Shown here piece by piece: positions 6,218 through 13,521 of a stretch of DNA of 28,628 nucleotides (its first letter is position 1; each line of letters starts with the position of its first letter). Location of the stretch: NCBI RefSeq assembly GCF_036662795.1, contig NZ_JBAFWZ010000034.1, positions 1-28,628 on the forward strand. Direction: 5' to 3'. This DNA is from Lysinibacillus_B sp036662795. Lineage in GTDB: Bacteria > Bacillota > Bacilli > Bacillales_A > Planococcaceae. A program made the translations under genes and the position numbers. The notes under the pieces were generated by a model that saw only the letters and a program-made list of their open reading frames with translations, was not told the DNA's origin and ran no database searches.

Positions 6218-8399
6218 AAAGAACATGAATTATTTGAACATAATAAAGTGGACATTTGGTATACACCTATTCTTAGGTGTATACCTATTATTTATAGCAT
6301 CTTCCTCCCTGCTAGTAGGGATTCATTTAAGCAAACAGGGAGATAAATGGTTAATTGATTCATTTGAATTTCCAACATGGGCTGAGCATGTTGGGTTACA
6401 TATCGGGGATGAGGTCCTTGAAATTAACGGAAAAGAACTATCAGAGAACGACGAATTATTAAAAAATAATAAAATTGTTACTGCGAAAACAATTTTAGTT
6501 CGGCAAAACGATACAAATAAGCAAATTAATGCTAAAGATTCTTATTTATCTAGGCAATTTATTTTACATGAAATTGTACCTTTGTGCTACTTCGTACTGA
6601 CTATGTTCATTGTTTTTGTTATGTATAAAAATCATGCCATTAACGAAGGGAATTGGTTATTAGTTTTATTTTTAATGGCTGTATCAATGGCATACGTTAG
6701 TGGTAGTGCCTCTAGTAAATATGATTTAATTGGGCTGACTGTTAATAGCACCACCATTGTACTCAGCTTTGTTTTTTTAGTTCAGTTTTTGAATACGTAT
6801 TTAAAAATAAAGTTAACGATTTTTATTACTAAGACTTTATATTCCATGGCGTTTCTAGTGGTTATTTCCAATATCCACTACTATTTTTACGAAGTGTTTT
6901 ATGAGATTTCCTCGATTATTATATTAATAAGTGTAGTTGTATTATTAGTCGTTATTTTCATTCAGCTATTTATCGGCATTAAAATTCGGAAAGATACGAA
7001 AGCTAAATATATTATTTATGCCATTCTAATACCTTTTATGCCGTTTGTTTTATTTTATTTGGTACCGGTGCTTCTCTTTGACACTCAATTAATGGATGCA
7101 GATATTGCGCTCTTATTTATATTAATCACACCTTTTACCTTTTTAATCTTAACTAAGGCACTTTTTGACATACAGTATTATATTAATAAGCTGCAATATT
7201 ATAGTGTGTTATCCTTTGCTGCAGCACTCTGTCAATCGATTATTGCTATGCTTGTCTTTGGCTTTTCATGGCAGCTTTTTGGCGTATTACTAATACTATT
7301 TTTTGTATTTTTGATGGTAGGGATGTTTTTCAAGGAATATACTGATTTTCATACACGTAGAGTTTTATTCACTACAAAAGGGCATACCATTCAAAATTTA
7401 TACACATCTGTATTTAAAATGAGTCAGGCGCTTAGTAAGGAGCAGTTACTTCATATCGTAAAGCAGGAAATCGAAACAACACTAGGAATTAATCATATTT
7501 CGTTAGTCATTGATGAGGATCATTATATGGAAAATCATCCTATTGCTAAAATGATAAAGAATGATACTAGTTATTCTATGTATATTTATAATGTACCCAA
7601 TCTCAATATCACGTTACATATTCATTCTCCAATCGGTCGTGATAAGGTGTTATGGTTAGAGTTAATGGGTGTGTATGTTAATATGTTTATTTATAGTCTG
7701 GAAAAGATCGGGGATTTATTAGCCCAAATTGAATCTTTGCGATCAAATGAACAGTATGAGAGTCATTGGCTTGATATGGTTGTGTGGCAAAATGTAGAAA
7801 AAGAAAAAAGGATACTAGCGCAAGAATTACATGATACAATTTTGCAGGATCAAATACAAGTGGCTCGACAACTAGAAAGTCTGATGAGTAATAATGTGCT
7901 ATCGATACAAGGTATTGAACTTATTAGGGAACAAATTCTCGATATTAATTATGAGCTACGAAGCTATTGTGAGAATTTAAGTCCTCCATTATTAGATACA
8001 TTAGGTTTAAATGAAGCGTTAGATACATTTTTTAAAAAGGTAAAAATGCAGGCGAACTTCTTACTAAAGGCTGAAATAGAATCGATGAAATTAAAGCCAG
8101 GCGATGCACCATTAATGATTTATCGAATTGTTCAAGAGCTTTGTCATAATGCATTAAAGCATTCAGAAGCGAACTATGTAAGTATCTATGTTGGGCAAAA
8201 GGATAATCTATGTACGATTCGTTATGAAGATGATGGTATAGGGCTCGATTTAGACCATGTAATGCAATCTTCAAATTCGATGGGCTTAAGGGGTATTAGG
8301 GAACGAGTGAAAGCAATGCAAGGGGATTTGAAAGTAGAAACATCAAATCAAAATGGATTGAAAGTAGTGATTACTCTTTATGAATACACAAAAGACTAG
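6210..8399 (+). CDS. comP: ComP, membrane sensor histidine kinase for ComX
   Basis: About 729 residues. The N-terminal helix is followed by an extracellular PDZ-like segment (HVGLHIGDEVLEINGKEL), as in ComP. Then come about seven further membrane helices to roughly residue 380, a soluble linker and a HisKA_3-type kinase. The phosphoacceptor is His541 in LAQELHDTILQDQ, the N box is ELCHNALKHSEA and the G boxes are EDDGIGLD and SMGLRGIRERV. ComP autophosphorylates when the prenylated ComX peptide is sensed and passes phosphate to ComA. The start is uncertain: in-frame ATGs occur at 6171, 6195, 6210 and 6225, none with ideal ribosome-site spacing. I chose 6210 for best N-terminal match with ComP; comX and comP overlap and are probably coupled. 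The gene overlaps comA by 20 bases. Confidence 0.92.
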   Translation: MFRKNMNYLNIIKWTFGIHLFLGVYLLFIASSSLLVGIHLSKQGDKWLIDSFEFPTWAEHVGLHIGDEVLEINGKELSENDELLKNNKIVTAKTILVRQNDTNKQINAKDSYLSRQFILHEIVPLCYFVLTMFIVFVMYKNHAINEGNWLLVLFLMAVSMAYVSGSASSKYDLIGLTVNSTTIVLSFVFLVQFLNTYLKIKLTIFITKTLYSMAFLVVISNIHYYFYEVFYEISSIIILISVVVLLVVIFIQLFIGIKIRKDTKAKYIIYAILIPFMPFVLFYLVPVLLFDTQLMDADIALLFILITPFTFLILTKALFDIQYYINKLQYYSVLSFAAALCQSIIAMLVFGFSWQLFGVLLILFFVFLMVGMFFKEYTDFHTRRVLFTTKGHTIQNLYTSVFKMSQALSKEQLLHIVKQEIETTLGINHISLVIDEDHYMENHPIAKMIKNDTSYSMYIYNVPNLNITLHIHSPIGRDKVLWLELMGVYVNMFIYSLEKIGDLLAQIESLRSNEQYESHWLDMVVWQNVEKEKRILAQELHDTILQDQIQVARQLESLMSNNVLSIQGIELIREQILDINYELRSYCENLSPPLLDTLGLNEALDTFFKKVKMQANFLLKAEIESMKLKPGDAPLMIYRIVQELCHNALKHSEANYVSIYVGQKDNLCTIRYEDDGIGLDLDHVMQSSNSMGLRGIRERVKAMQGDLKVETSNQNGLKVVITLYEYTKD

Positions 8400-9015
8400 C
8401 ATTCTAATTGTTGATGATCACGAAGTAGTATTAGAGGGAAGCAAGAAGTTACTTGATTCTGAAGTCGATTTTATCGTTGAAATGGAGAAGAATTCAGGAA
8501 ATGTAATGTCTAGACTTAATGATAGTACATACGATGTTTTTTTGCTTGATGTAAATATGAACCCTATTAATGGAATAGCGTTATCAGAAAGTATAAAAAA
8601 ACAGCTTCCAAACTCGATCATTATCCTTTACACAGGGTATAATTTAACAGATTATTATAAATTACTACTTGAAAATAAAATAGATGGTATATTGTCAAAA
8701 ACTGCAACACGTGAGCAGGTTATTCAAACAATTAGGGCTGCATTAAGAAAGGAAATTTTGGTGTCTGCGGATTTTCTGCATTATGTTAATAGTCAGCATC
8801 AAAGGGAAAAGGTGAAGGCGATCTTTAGTATTAGTGATAAAGAGCGGAAAGTGTTAGAGTATGTTGCTAAAGGCTATACAAATAAAGCGATGGCCTTTGA
8901 ATTACAAGTGACACAACGAACAATCGAGAATTATTTATCTAAAGTTTTTTCAAAATTTGGAGTAGATTCAAGAGCTGAAGCAGTAATGAAAGCAAAAGAA
9001 TTAAATATAATTTAA
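8380..9015 (+). CDS. comA: ComA, LuxR/NarL-family response regulator
   Basis: 211 residues. The receiver domain has the acidic pair Asp12-Asp13 (IVDDHEVV), phosphoacceptor Asp57 in LLDVNM, Thr85 (LYTGY) and Lys107 (ILSKTA). A C-terminal LuxR-type helix-turn-helix (about 146-211) has SDKERKVLEYVAKGYTNKAMAFEL and TQRTIENYLSKVFSKFGVDSRAEAV. The YTGY stretch and the DVNMNPINGIALS region resemble ComA of B. subtilis. In that species ComA~P activates surfactin/competence and other genes through TTGCGG-N4-CCGCAA boxes. No such box is seen in this window, so this protein may read a different sequence. Its start overlaps comP by 20 bases, consistent with coupled translation. A terminator follows. Confidence 0.92.
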   Translation: MNTQKTSILIVDDHEVVLEGSKKLLDSEVDFIVEMEKNSGNVMSRLNDSTYDVFLLDVNMNPINGIALSESIKKQLPNSIIILYTGYNLTDYYKLLLENKIDGILSKTATREQVIQTIRAALRKEILVSADFLHYVNSQHQREKVKAIFSISDKERKVLEYVAKGYTNKAMAFELQVTQRTIENYLSKVFSKFGVDSRAEAVMKAKELNII

Positions 9016-9043
9016 TAAGAGTACATGTAAATTGTAGAGATTA

Positions 9044-9087
9044 AAATGGAGCGTTTCTAAGGGGAATCTTAGAGCGCTCTATTTTTA
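9044..9087 (+). terminator. Rho-independent terminator of comQXPA
   Basis: The arms GGAGCG...CTAAG and CTTAG...CGCTCT form a two-part stem around GGGAAT, followed by ATTTTT. It ends the com operon 30 bases after the comA stop and separates it from the PqqD-like gene. Confidence 0.8.
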
Positions 9088-9139
9088 GTTATTAACGAGT
9101 GCTGCTTTTTGTTCATATTTTTACAACATAAACTAGTGA

Positions 9140-9183
9140 TACCGAAAAAAATTTTTCGGTATATTCGAAAAATATTTTCGGAA
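9140..9183. promoter_or_regulatory. Cluster of CCGAAAA-type half-sites (candidate operator)
   Basis: Four half-sites of the kind CCGAAAA / TTTTCGG sit side by side. Positions 9140-9161 form a palindrome (TACCGAAAAA against its complement, one mismatch). Positions 9152-9172 form a perfect dyad, TTTTTCG-N7-CGAAAAA. Positions 9164-9183 form an imperfect third one ending TTTTCGGAA. They lie 17-60 bases upstream of the -35 of the next gene, a usual place for an activator. The regulator is unknown; ComA or a relative is one possibility. Confidence 0.6.
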
Positions 9184-9199
9184 ACCCATTATACAAATT

Positions 9200-9228
9200 T
9201 CGACATTATCAATTTATAGTAATATTAT
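9200..9228 (+). promoter_or_regulatory. Sigma-A-type promoter of the PqqD-like gene
   Basis: TCGACA (9200-9205, five of six), a 17-base spacer and TATTAT (9223-9228, five of six) lie 22 bases before the ATG of the PqqD-like gene. Confidence 0.65.
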
Positions 9229-9250
9229 AGGGTGAGAGAGAGGGAGAACA

Positions 9251-9604
9251 ATGGAAAAAGGTGTAATAGCTGAAATATGTCACATTGATATTCATCATTT
9301 GATACCTATTATTGGAAAACACGTTCAAATTAACAAGTCATCAGATGGGGCCATATTAGAAATTGATTATCATGAAATAACGGCAGCTCCTGGTGATTTT
9401 GAATATGTAGATTTAAATCAAACTGCTTATGAGGTTTGCATGCAAATGAATGGTATTTATACAGTTGATGAGATTTTAAAAATGCAATGTAACCGATATG
9501 GAGAATCGGTAAAGGATCATGAGGATTGGTATTATGAAATGATTGAATCCTTTATCTTGAAGGGAATCATATTTTTGACTAAAAAACGTCGTTATTATTG
9601 TTAA
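9251..9604 (+). CDS. Standalone PqqD-like protein (RiPP recognition element)
   Basis: 117 residues, soluble. The central part follows the PqqD/RRE pattern: beta strands around VQINKSSDGAILEID, then FEYVDLNQTAYEVCMQMNGIYTVDEIL (the usual LNxTAxxIwxxldG followed by T-x-EI), and a final helix plus strand MIESFILKGIIFL. PqqD-like domains bind leader peptides and present them to radical SAM, lasso or other RiPP enzymes. The first 35 residues (CHIDIHHL...) and the Lys/Arg/Tyr/Cys-ending tail are extensions to the core. No precursor, radical SAM enzyme, cyclase, protease or exporter is seen nearby, so the gene is an orphan in this window. It has its own promoter and lies directly after comQXPA. The ATG is preceded by AGGGAGA. 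Assignment is by pattern only. Confidence 0.7.
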   Translation: MEKGVIAEICHIDIHHLIPIIGKHVQINKSSDGAILEIDYHEITAAPGDFEYVDLNQTAYEVCMQMNGIYTVDEILKMQCNRYGESVKDHEDWYYEMIESFILKGIIFLTKKRRYYC

Positions 9605-9657
9605 TTAATTTAGCTAATTTCATATATAGTTTTTCTAAGAAGATTCACGAACGTTTA

Positions 9658-9735
9658 AGTGGAGCGGAAGGCGGCGACTCCGCTCGGTGCTTACCCGTGG
9701 AAAAACCTGCCTAGAGGTAAGAGAGCGTTTGCCTA
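9658..9735. repeat. GC-rich dispersed-repeat-like element
   Basis: The gap 9605-9928 holds no convincing gene. Within it, a segment with GGAGCGGAAGGCGGCGACTC stands out as GC-rich against AT-rich surroundings. It resembles repeats I remember scattered between genes in many Bacillaceae. Inner pairing GGAGCGG...CCGCTC is possible. The rest of the gap is AT-rich and unremarkable. Boundaries are approximate, and copies elsewhere in the genome cannot be checked here. Confidence 0.4.
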
Positions 9736-9880
9736 TAGCACAAAGATGCGAGTAATCGTAATTTTGTTCTTTGTGATATTCGTATTTGCTGAAAGGAATA
9801 TGAAATAAGAAAATGCCTCAATTGAGTATATTTTAATGTTAGTAAAATTATCAGAAGGAAGAGGCGAAACCTGTTCAAGG

Positions 9881-9912
9881 TAAAAGAGGCCGATTCTTGT
9901 GATGGAATCGGC
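9881..9912 (-). terminator. Hairpin terminator of the Gly/aromatic-rich protein gene
   Basis: GCCGATTC (9889-9896) pairs perfectly with GAATCGGC (9905-9912). On the minus strand CTCTTTT follows, 17 bases beyond the stop of the gene at 9929. The T-run is modest. Confidence 0.6.
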
Positions 9913-9928
9913 ATAAATAATAATTAAT

Positions 9929-10177
9929 TTACCATAAGAAAGCTGTAGTTAGCACAATGCCTGTGATAGCTCCTAAAGCGATTCCGTAGCCAAATCCTGA
10001 TCCAAAGCCCCAAAAACCAATCCCTAGACCTCCGAAACCTTCGTCTGGTTGAATCCAAACCATTCTTCGATTAACTCTAGAAATTGTTCCTACATGTACA
10101 TTCCCTCTGTTGTCCGTAATACGTACTCTTTTACCGTTATATTTACAGCATAAATCATAAACATTATTTTGCCCCAT
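9929..10177 (-). CDS. Small glycine/aromatic-rich protein of unknown function
   Basis: 82 residues. The N-terminal half (VYDLCCKYNGKRVRITDNRGNVHVGTISRVNRRMVWIQPD) looks like a small beta-barrel. The second half is glycine/aromatic-rich (FGGLGIGFWGFGSGFGYG) and runs into a hydrophobic stretch, GIALGAITGIVLTTAFLW, probably membrane-inserted or aggregating. I do not recognise the family. Similar Gly/aromatic small proteins occur in Bacillus spore coats, which is only a compositional hint. The start is the ATG at 10177 with GGAGG at good spacing; an in-frame TTG at 10183 is too close to that site. It is divergent from the metallopeptidase-like gene, with a terminator after it. Confidence 0.75.
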   Translation of the reverse strand: MGQNNVYDLCCKYNGKRVRITDNRGNVHVGTISRVNRRMVWIQPDEGFGGLGIGFWGFGSGFGYGIALGAITGIVLTTAFLW

Positions 10178-10281
10178 ATACAAACCTCCTTTTCCGTGGA
10201 CTATTCACTATAATATGAAGATTCTTTTACTAGACACGTGCTAATTGTCTATAACATATAATGTGAAAAAGGATGAGAAGA

Positions 10282-11127
10282 TTGACAGTTATTCGTACTG
10301 AAAAATTGCTGCTCGATATTAGTGAATTATGTAAATTCCAATCAGCAGTAAAAATAGCGGCTATCCACCGTGAAATATTATGTAAGCCGTTAAAAAGCTT
10401 ATTTCCTCACGCATCACTCGAGGCTATTCACTATGAGCTAATAAGGAATGGATTAATAACTCCTAATGAATGTGAGGATTTAAATAGTAGGGTGAAGGAG
10501 CTTGAAGAAAAAAATGTTTGGGAGATTGTACAGCGAGAATATGAACGACTTAAAGTTTTATGGAAGGGACCTGAAATATCTATTTATATTTACCCGTTAA
10601 CGAAAAATAGATTGAAAATAGATAATATTGTCCCGATTAAAAATGGTATCGCTTATCGCAATGCTCTGTTTCTTTTTGTTTCTACAGAGTTGGATGTTAT
10701 GGAGTTGAAGGCTTTAGTTGCTCATGAATATCATCATATTTGTAGACTGCATATTTTTAACTTATCGTTAGAAAAAGTAACGCTGCAGGATACGCTTGTT
10801 TTAGAGGGAATGGCAGAATATGCAGTTGAAGAAATGTATGGGGATCAATTCCTTTCGCCTTGGACAAAGCGATATTCTTTAGCAGAGTCTTTAATCATGT
10901 GGGAAGAAAAATTTGTAGGGGCAAGATTTGTTACGGGAATTAACAATCATCGGATTTTCTTATATGGGAATGAGGGGGAGGGGTTCCCAAACTGGATTGG
11001 TTATTGTATCGGATATCATATTGTCCATTCATTTCAACAAAATTACGGAAAGCTTGACACCTTGCAGTTATTGAATAGACAAACAGATGTCATATTAGCG
11101 CATTCTAATTTTTTGATAAAAGATTAG
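10282..11127 (+). CDS. Putative zinc metallopeptidase, DUF2268-like
   Basis: About 281 residues, no signal peptide or membrane helix. A zinc-peptidase motif HEYHH (His148, Glu149, His152 counting from this start) lies in LKALVAHEYHHICRLH. It is followed about 20 residues later by LEGMAEYAVEEMYG, which could give the third ligand and fits the DUF2268 family of predicted Zn-dependent proteases. The C-terminal WIGYCIGYHIVHSF segment is also typical of that group. The TTG at 10282 is chosen because AAAAAGGATGAG lies at normal spacing; an ATG at 10273 would add three residues but lacks a site. The substrate is unknown. Repeat-rich DNA follows. Confidence 0.75.
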   Translation: MTVIRTEKLLLDISELCKFQSAVKIAAIHREILCKPLKSLFPHASLEAIHYELIRNGLITPNECEDLNSRVKELEEKNVWEIVQREYERLKVLWKGPEISIYIYPLTKNRLKIDNIVPIKNGIAYRNALFLFVSTELDVMELKALVAHEYHHICRLHIFNLSLEKVTLQDTLVLEGMAEYAVEEMYGDQFLSPWTKRYSLAESLIMWEEKFVGARFVTGINNHRIFLYGNEGEGFPNWIGYCIGYHIVHSFQQNYGKLDTLQLLNRQTDVILAHSNFLIKD

Positions 11128-11142
11128 AAAGGTTGTGGTGAA

Positions 11143-11168
11143 GGGGCTGTCCCTTTATCGGACGCCCC
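11143..11168. repeat. GC-rich hairpin, possible terminator
   Basis: GGGGCTGTCC (11143-11152) and GGACGCCCC (11160-11168) form a strong stem with one bulged T and a short loop. It lies 15 bases after the metallopeptidase-like stop. No T-run follows, so termination is uncertain; it could also be the edge of the repeat element that continues to about 11290. Confidence 0.45.
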
Positions 11169-11233
11169 CAGGAATTTAGGAACGATGGCTAAAACCGTCA
11201 CATTCTGTAACTACGCCTTCGTGACCAAGGTCG

Positions 11234-11270
11234 TGTAGCTGACGCTTCGCTTTCGCTACACAAAACATCT
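11234..11270 (-). repeat. Second member of the repeat seen at 1-93
   Basis: Read on the minus strand this segment gives TGTTTTGTG followed by CGAAAGCG.AGCGTCAG. It differs from the 35-base unit at the left edge by about four of 29 aligned bases. It is single-copy here and sits in the 255-base spacer between the metallopeptidase-like gene and the next terminator. Confidence 0.6.
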
Positions 11271-11340
11271 GTTGTCCTCTGGCTCTGGCGGAAATCATCC
11301 TGAGATTAATGTTTCAGTTCTATAATTTTACAATAATAAG

Positions 11341-11376
11341 AAAGACCCTTTCAAAATGGAGTTTCGAAAGGGCTCT
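11341..11376 (-). terminator. Rho-independent terminator of the squalene/phytoene synthase-like gene
   Basis: CCCTTTC (11346-11352) pairs with GAAAGGG (11366-11372). On the minus strand TCTTTCTTATT follows. It lies a few bases beyond the stop at 11383. Confidence 0.75.
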
Positions 11377-11382
11377 CAATAA

Positions 11383-12201
11383 TCAATCTGCTTGAATTTC
11401 TTCGACTGTTTGTTCGACTTCCTCACGGGACATTTTCTCTCGGCCGTCTTTCATTGCCTTTAAGGTCTTATGAGCAAGTGCAAGTGGTAGACGACAGAAT
11501 AATAATATACTGCGCTTTGAAATGCTCTTCATATATTCATCAGCTTTAGCTAAGTTTTCGTCAGCATATTCAAAGAGCTCCTTACGTGTCCAACCATCTG
11601 GAACAAAGCTTACACCACGCTCAGCTAAATCCTCCTGCTCATTCCGAAGGATGTTAACTGCCTGTAAACCTCGACCATAGCCAATCGCTAGGTCACGGTC
11701 CGTTTTTATACCAGCATGCCATTCCCAAAGGTCAGAAAGCATGACACCAACAAGACCAGCTACATAATATGTATAGTCATCTAAGTCTTCACGTGTGTGT
11801 ACTTGCCAGTTCGCCTTCGCCCATTTTCCCATTCCCATCGCCATTTCGCTTGTTGAAGCAGCAACATGTGAACGCGCACCTTCAGGACAAAGCTTTATCC
11901 AATCACCTAGGCGCAGGGTTACTTCCGGCATCTTTTCCTTAATAGGTGTGAGTAACGCTAAATATGCTTCTTCATTAAATGGTTTTTTCAATAATTCACT
12001 TAGCTCAAGTAATATATCATGCTTTACGTTGTTATCAACTTCTTCATGATCTTCAATTTCGTCAATGGCACGCATTGCTAAATAAGCAGTAGCTACCGCC
12101 ATTTTTAATTCTTTTTGTAAAAATGTAATAGGAATATAAAATGTACGGCTCGTTTCCTTTAGTACACGCATTGCATCCTTTTGCAGTGCTTTTTCATTCA
12201 T
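11383..12201 (-). CDS. Squalene/phytoene synthase family protein
   Basis: 272 residues, the usual size of the family that joins two prenyl diphosphates head to head. SRTFYIPI (18-25) and the first aspartate-rich motif DEIED (47-51) are intact. Further family signs are YVAGLVG (146-152) and NILRNEQEDLAERG (184-197). The second motif, normally DxxED/DxxxD, begins with Asn187 instead of Asp (NEQED), which may change the reaction; in B. subtilis the relative YisP has been reported to act as a farnesyl diphosphate phosphatase. Carotenoid or squalene synthesis is therefore not assured, and no desaturase or cyclase is next to it. The ATG at 12201 has GGTGGAGGAATAG upstream. A 52-codon upstream extension is open but has no protein-like features. 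It is monocistronic, with its own terminator. Confidence 0.85.
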   Translation of the reverse strand: MNEKALQKDAMRVLKETSRTFYIPITFLQKELKMAVATAYLAMRAIDEIEDHEEVDNNVKHDILLELSELLKKPFNEEAYLALLTPIKEKMPEVTLRLGDWIKLCPEGARSHVAASTSEMAMGMGKWAKANWQVHTREDLDDYTYYVAGLVGVMLSDLWEWHAGIKTDRDLAIGYGRGLQAVNILRNEQEDLAERGVSFVPDGWTRKELFEYADENLAKADEYMKSISKRSILLFCRLPLALAHKTLKAMKDGREKMSREEVEQTVEEIQAD

Positions 12202-12456
12202 AGAGCTATTCCTCCACCTTTCTTGCTTACTTACTATCGTATCGTAAAATTTATAAAAGATAAAACACAAAGTATCATTTTTTTCTTCCAATACCGTAGG
12301 CAGTTCGATTGAAATGATTATTCTTTTTCTGCTTTTAAACGACTTATTCCCTCTCACTTAGTAATATTGTCGTGTAAAATTTGATATTTTCATATAAAAT
12401 AAAAGACACAATAGATAAAGGGAATTGTTCTTTTGAGAAAGTAGAAGGTGAAATGA

Positions 12457-13521
12457 TTGGGTAGTAGACAAAAAACATACATATGTGTCGATATTGAAGC
12501 AGCTTTAATAAAAGGTCGGCAAAATATTATTGAGATTGGCGCAGTGAAATGGTCTCAGGATGGAGTAATGGAAACTTTTACGCAGCTCATAAAACCTTAT
12601 AAATTTAAAAAGTTAAATCAGCATATTCAAAAGCTAACAGGAATTAAATCAGAGCAGCTTTTAGATGCGCCGTCCTTTAAGGAAGCTATATATAAATTTA
12701 AACGTTGGAGTAAAGGGGACCCCATCTTTTTAACTTTTGGTGATTTTGATCGAAAAGTACTTGAGGAGGAGCTTGCTAGAAATAAGATTCAGGATGATTT
12801 TATATTTCCAATGATAGACTTTCAGCAAAAATACATGATTGCAAATGGTTTAAAAGAGCAGCCAAGCTTAGGAAGTTTAATGGAGCAACTCGGTTTAGAT
12901 ATCCAAACACAGCATAGAGCACTAGCTGATGCAGATAGTTTGCGAAAAATATTCGTCGCTGTAAACGGTGGGGAAATGATTGAAGAGCAAAAAACGCATG
13001 ATGTATTAATGTTACTTTCCAGCTTCAAACAGGAAGAAACTTATTTTAATTTATCCGTTACGTCTGCACATTGCAAAGTGTTAGAAACAGATATTAGGAT
13101 TGAAGGAATTACGACACTTCAGGAGAAGCTGGCATTTTCAGTGAAGGAACAGGAACGATTGTCAAAGGACGGAGAGGTTGAAAAGGTCCAAGTAACAACA
13201 GTATCACCAAGTGAAGCCGTAAGAAAAATGTTAAATGACATTGAACAAAGTGCTAATAATAAAGTTATTTTGACAAGAACAGGTTTACGTTCACTATCCA
13301 AAATTCTTCGATTGCATAGCTGTAAACTACCTAAAACAGAGGTGATGTCGTTACAGCAAATAGTAAAGGATGAACAGGCGTTAGCGAAATTTCTTATTAC
13401 GGATGAATCTGTTCATGCTTATGAAGCGAAAGTATGTCGCTTATTGCGTAAATATGAAGGTGCCATTATAGAAGAGTTTTCAAAGCGTTCTTTATTCCCG
13501 CAAAGTACTGTAGAAGTTTAG
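12457..13521 (+). CDS. DEDDh 3'-5' exonuclease-domain protein with long C-terminal part
   Basis: 354 residues. The first 170 form a DnaQ/RNase T-type exonuclease domain: Asp12 and Glu14 (VDIEA), the third acidic residue in GDFDRK (Asp96 or Asp98), and His153 and Asp158 in HRALADADSLRK. All catalytic positions of the DEDDh group are present, so activity is likely. Residues 175-354 are not recognised; they are charged and helical, with no obvious motif or membrane segment. B. subtilis KapD is a similar exonuclease but has no such tail. The start is TTG, with AGAAGGTGAAA upstream. The natural substrate (DNA or RNA) is unknown. Confidence 0.82.
   Translation: MGSRQKTYICVDIEAALIKGRQNIIEIGAVKWSQDGVMETFTQLIKPYKFKKLNQHIQKLTGIKSEQLLDAPSFKEAIYKFKRWSKGDPIFLTFGDFDRKVLEEELARNKIQDDFIFPMIDFQQKYMIANGLKEQPSLGSLMEQLGLDIQTQHRALADADSLRKIFVAVNGGEMIEEQKTHDVLMLLSSFKQEETYFNLSVTSAHCKVLETDIRIEGITTLQEKLAFSVKEQERLSKDGEVEKVQVTTVSPSEAVRKMLNDIEQSANNKVILTRTGLRSLSKILRLHSCKLPKTEVMSLQQIVKDEQALAKFLITDESVHAYEAKVCRLLRKYEGAIIEEFSKRSLFPQSTVEV

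Noticed and set aside
9711..9914. Minus-strand frame of 67 codons between the PqqD-like and Gly-rich genes
   Set aside because: It runs through the terminator hairpin and the repeat-like element and has no ribosome site.
12202..12357. 52-codon upstream extension of the squalene/phytoene synthase-like gene
   Set aside because: It lacks family similarity and a ribosome site; the ATG at 12201 has a strong site and gives the normal family N-terminus.
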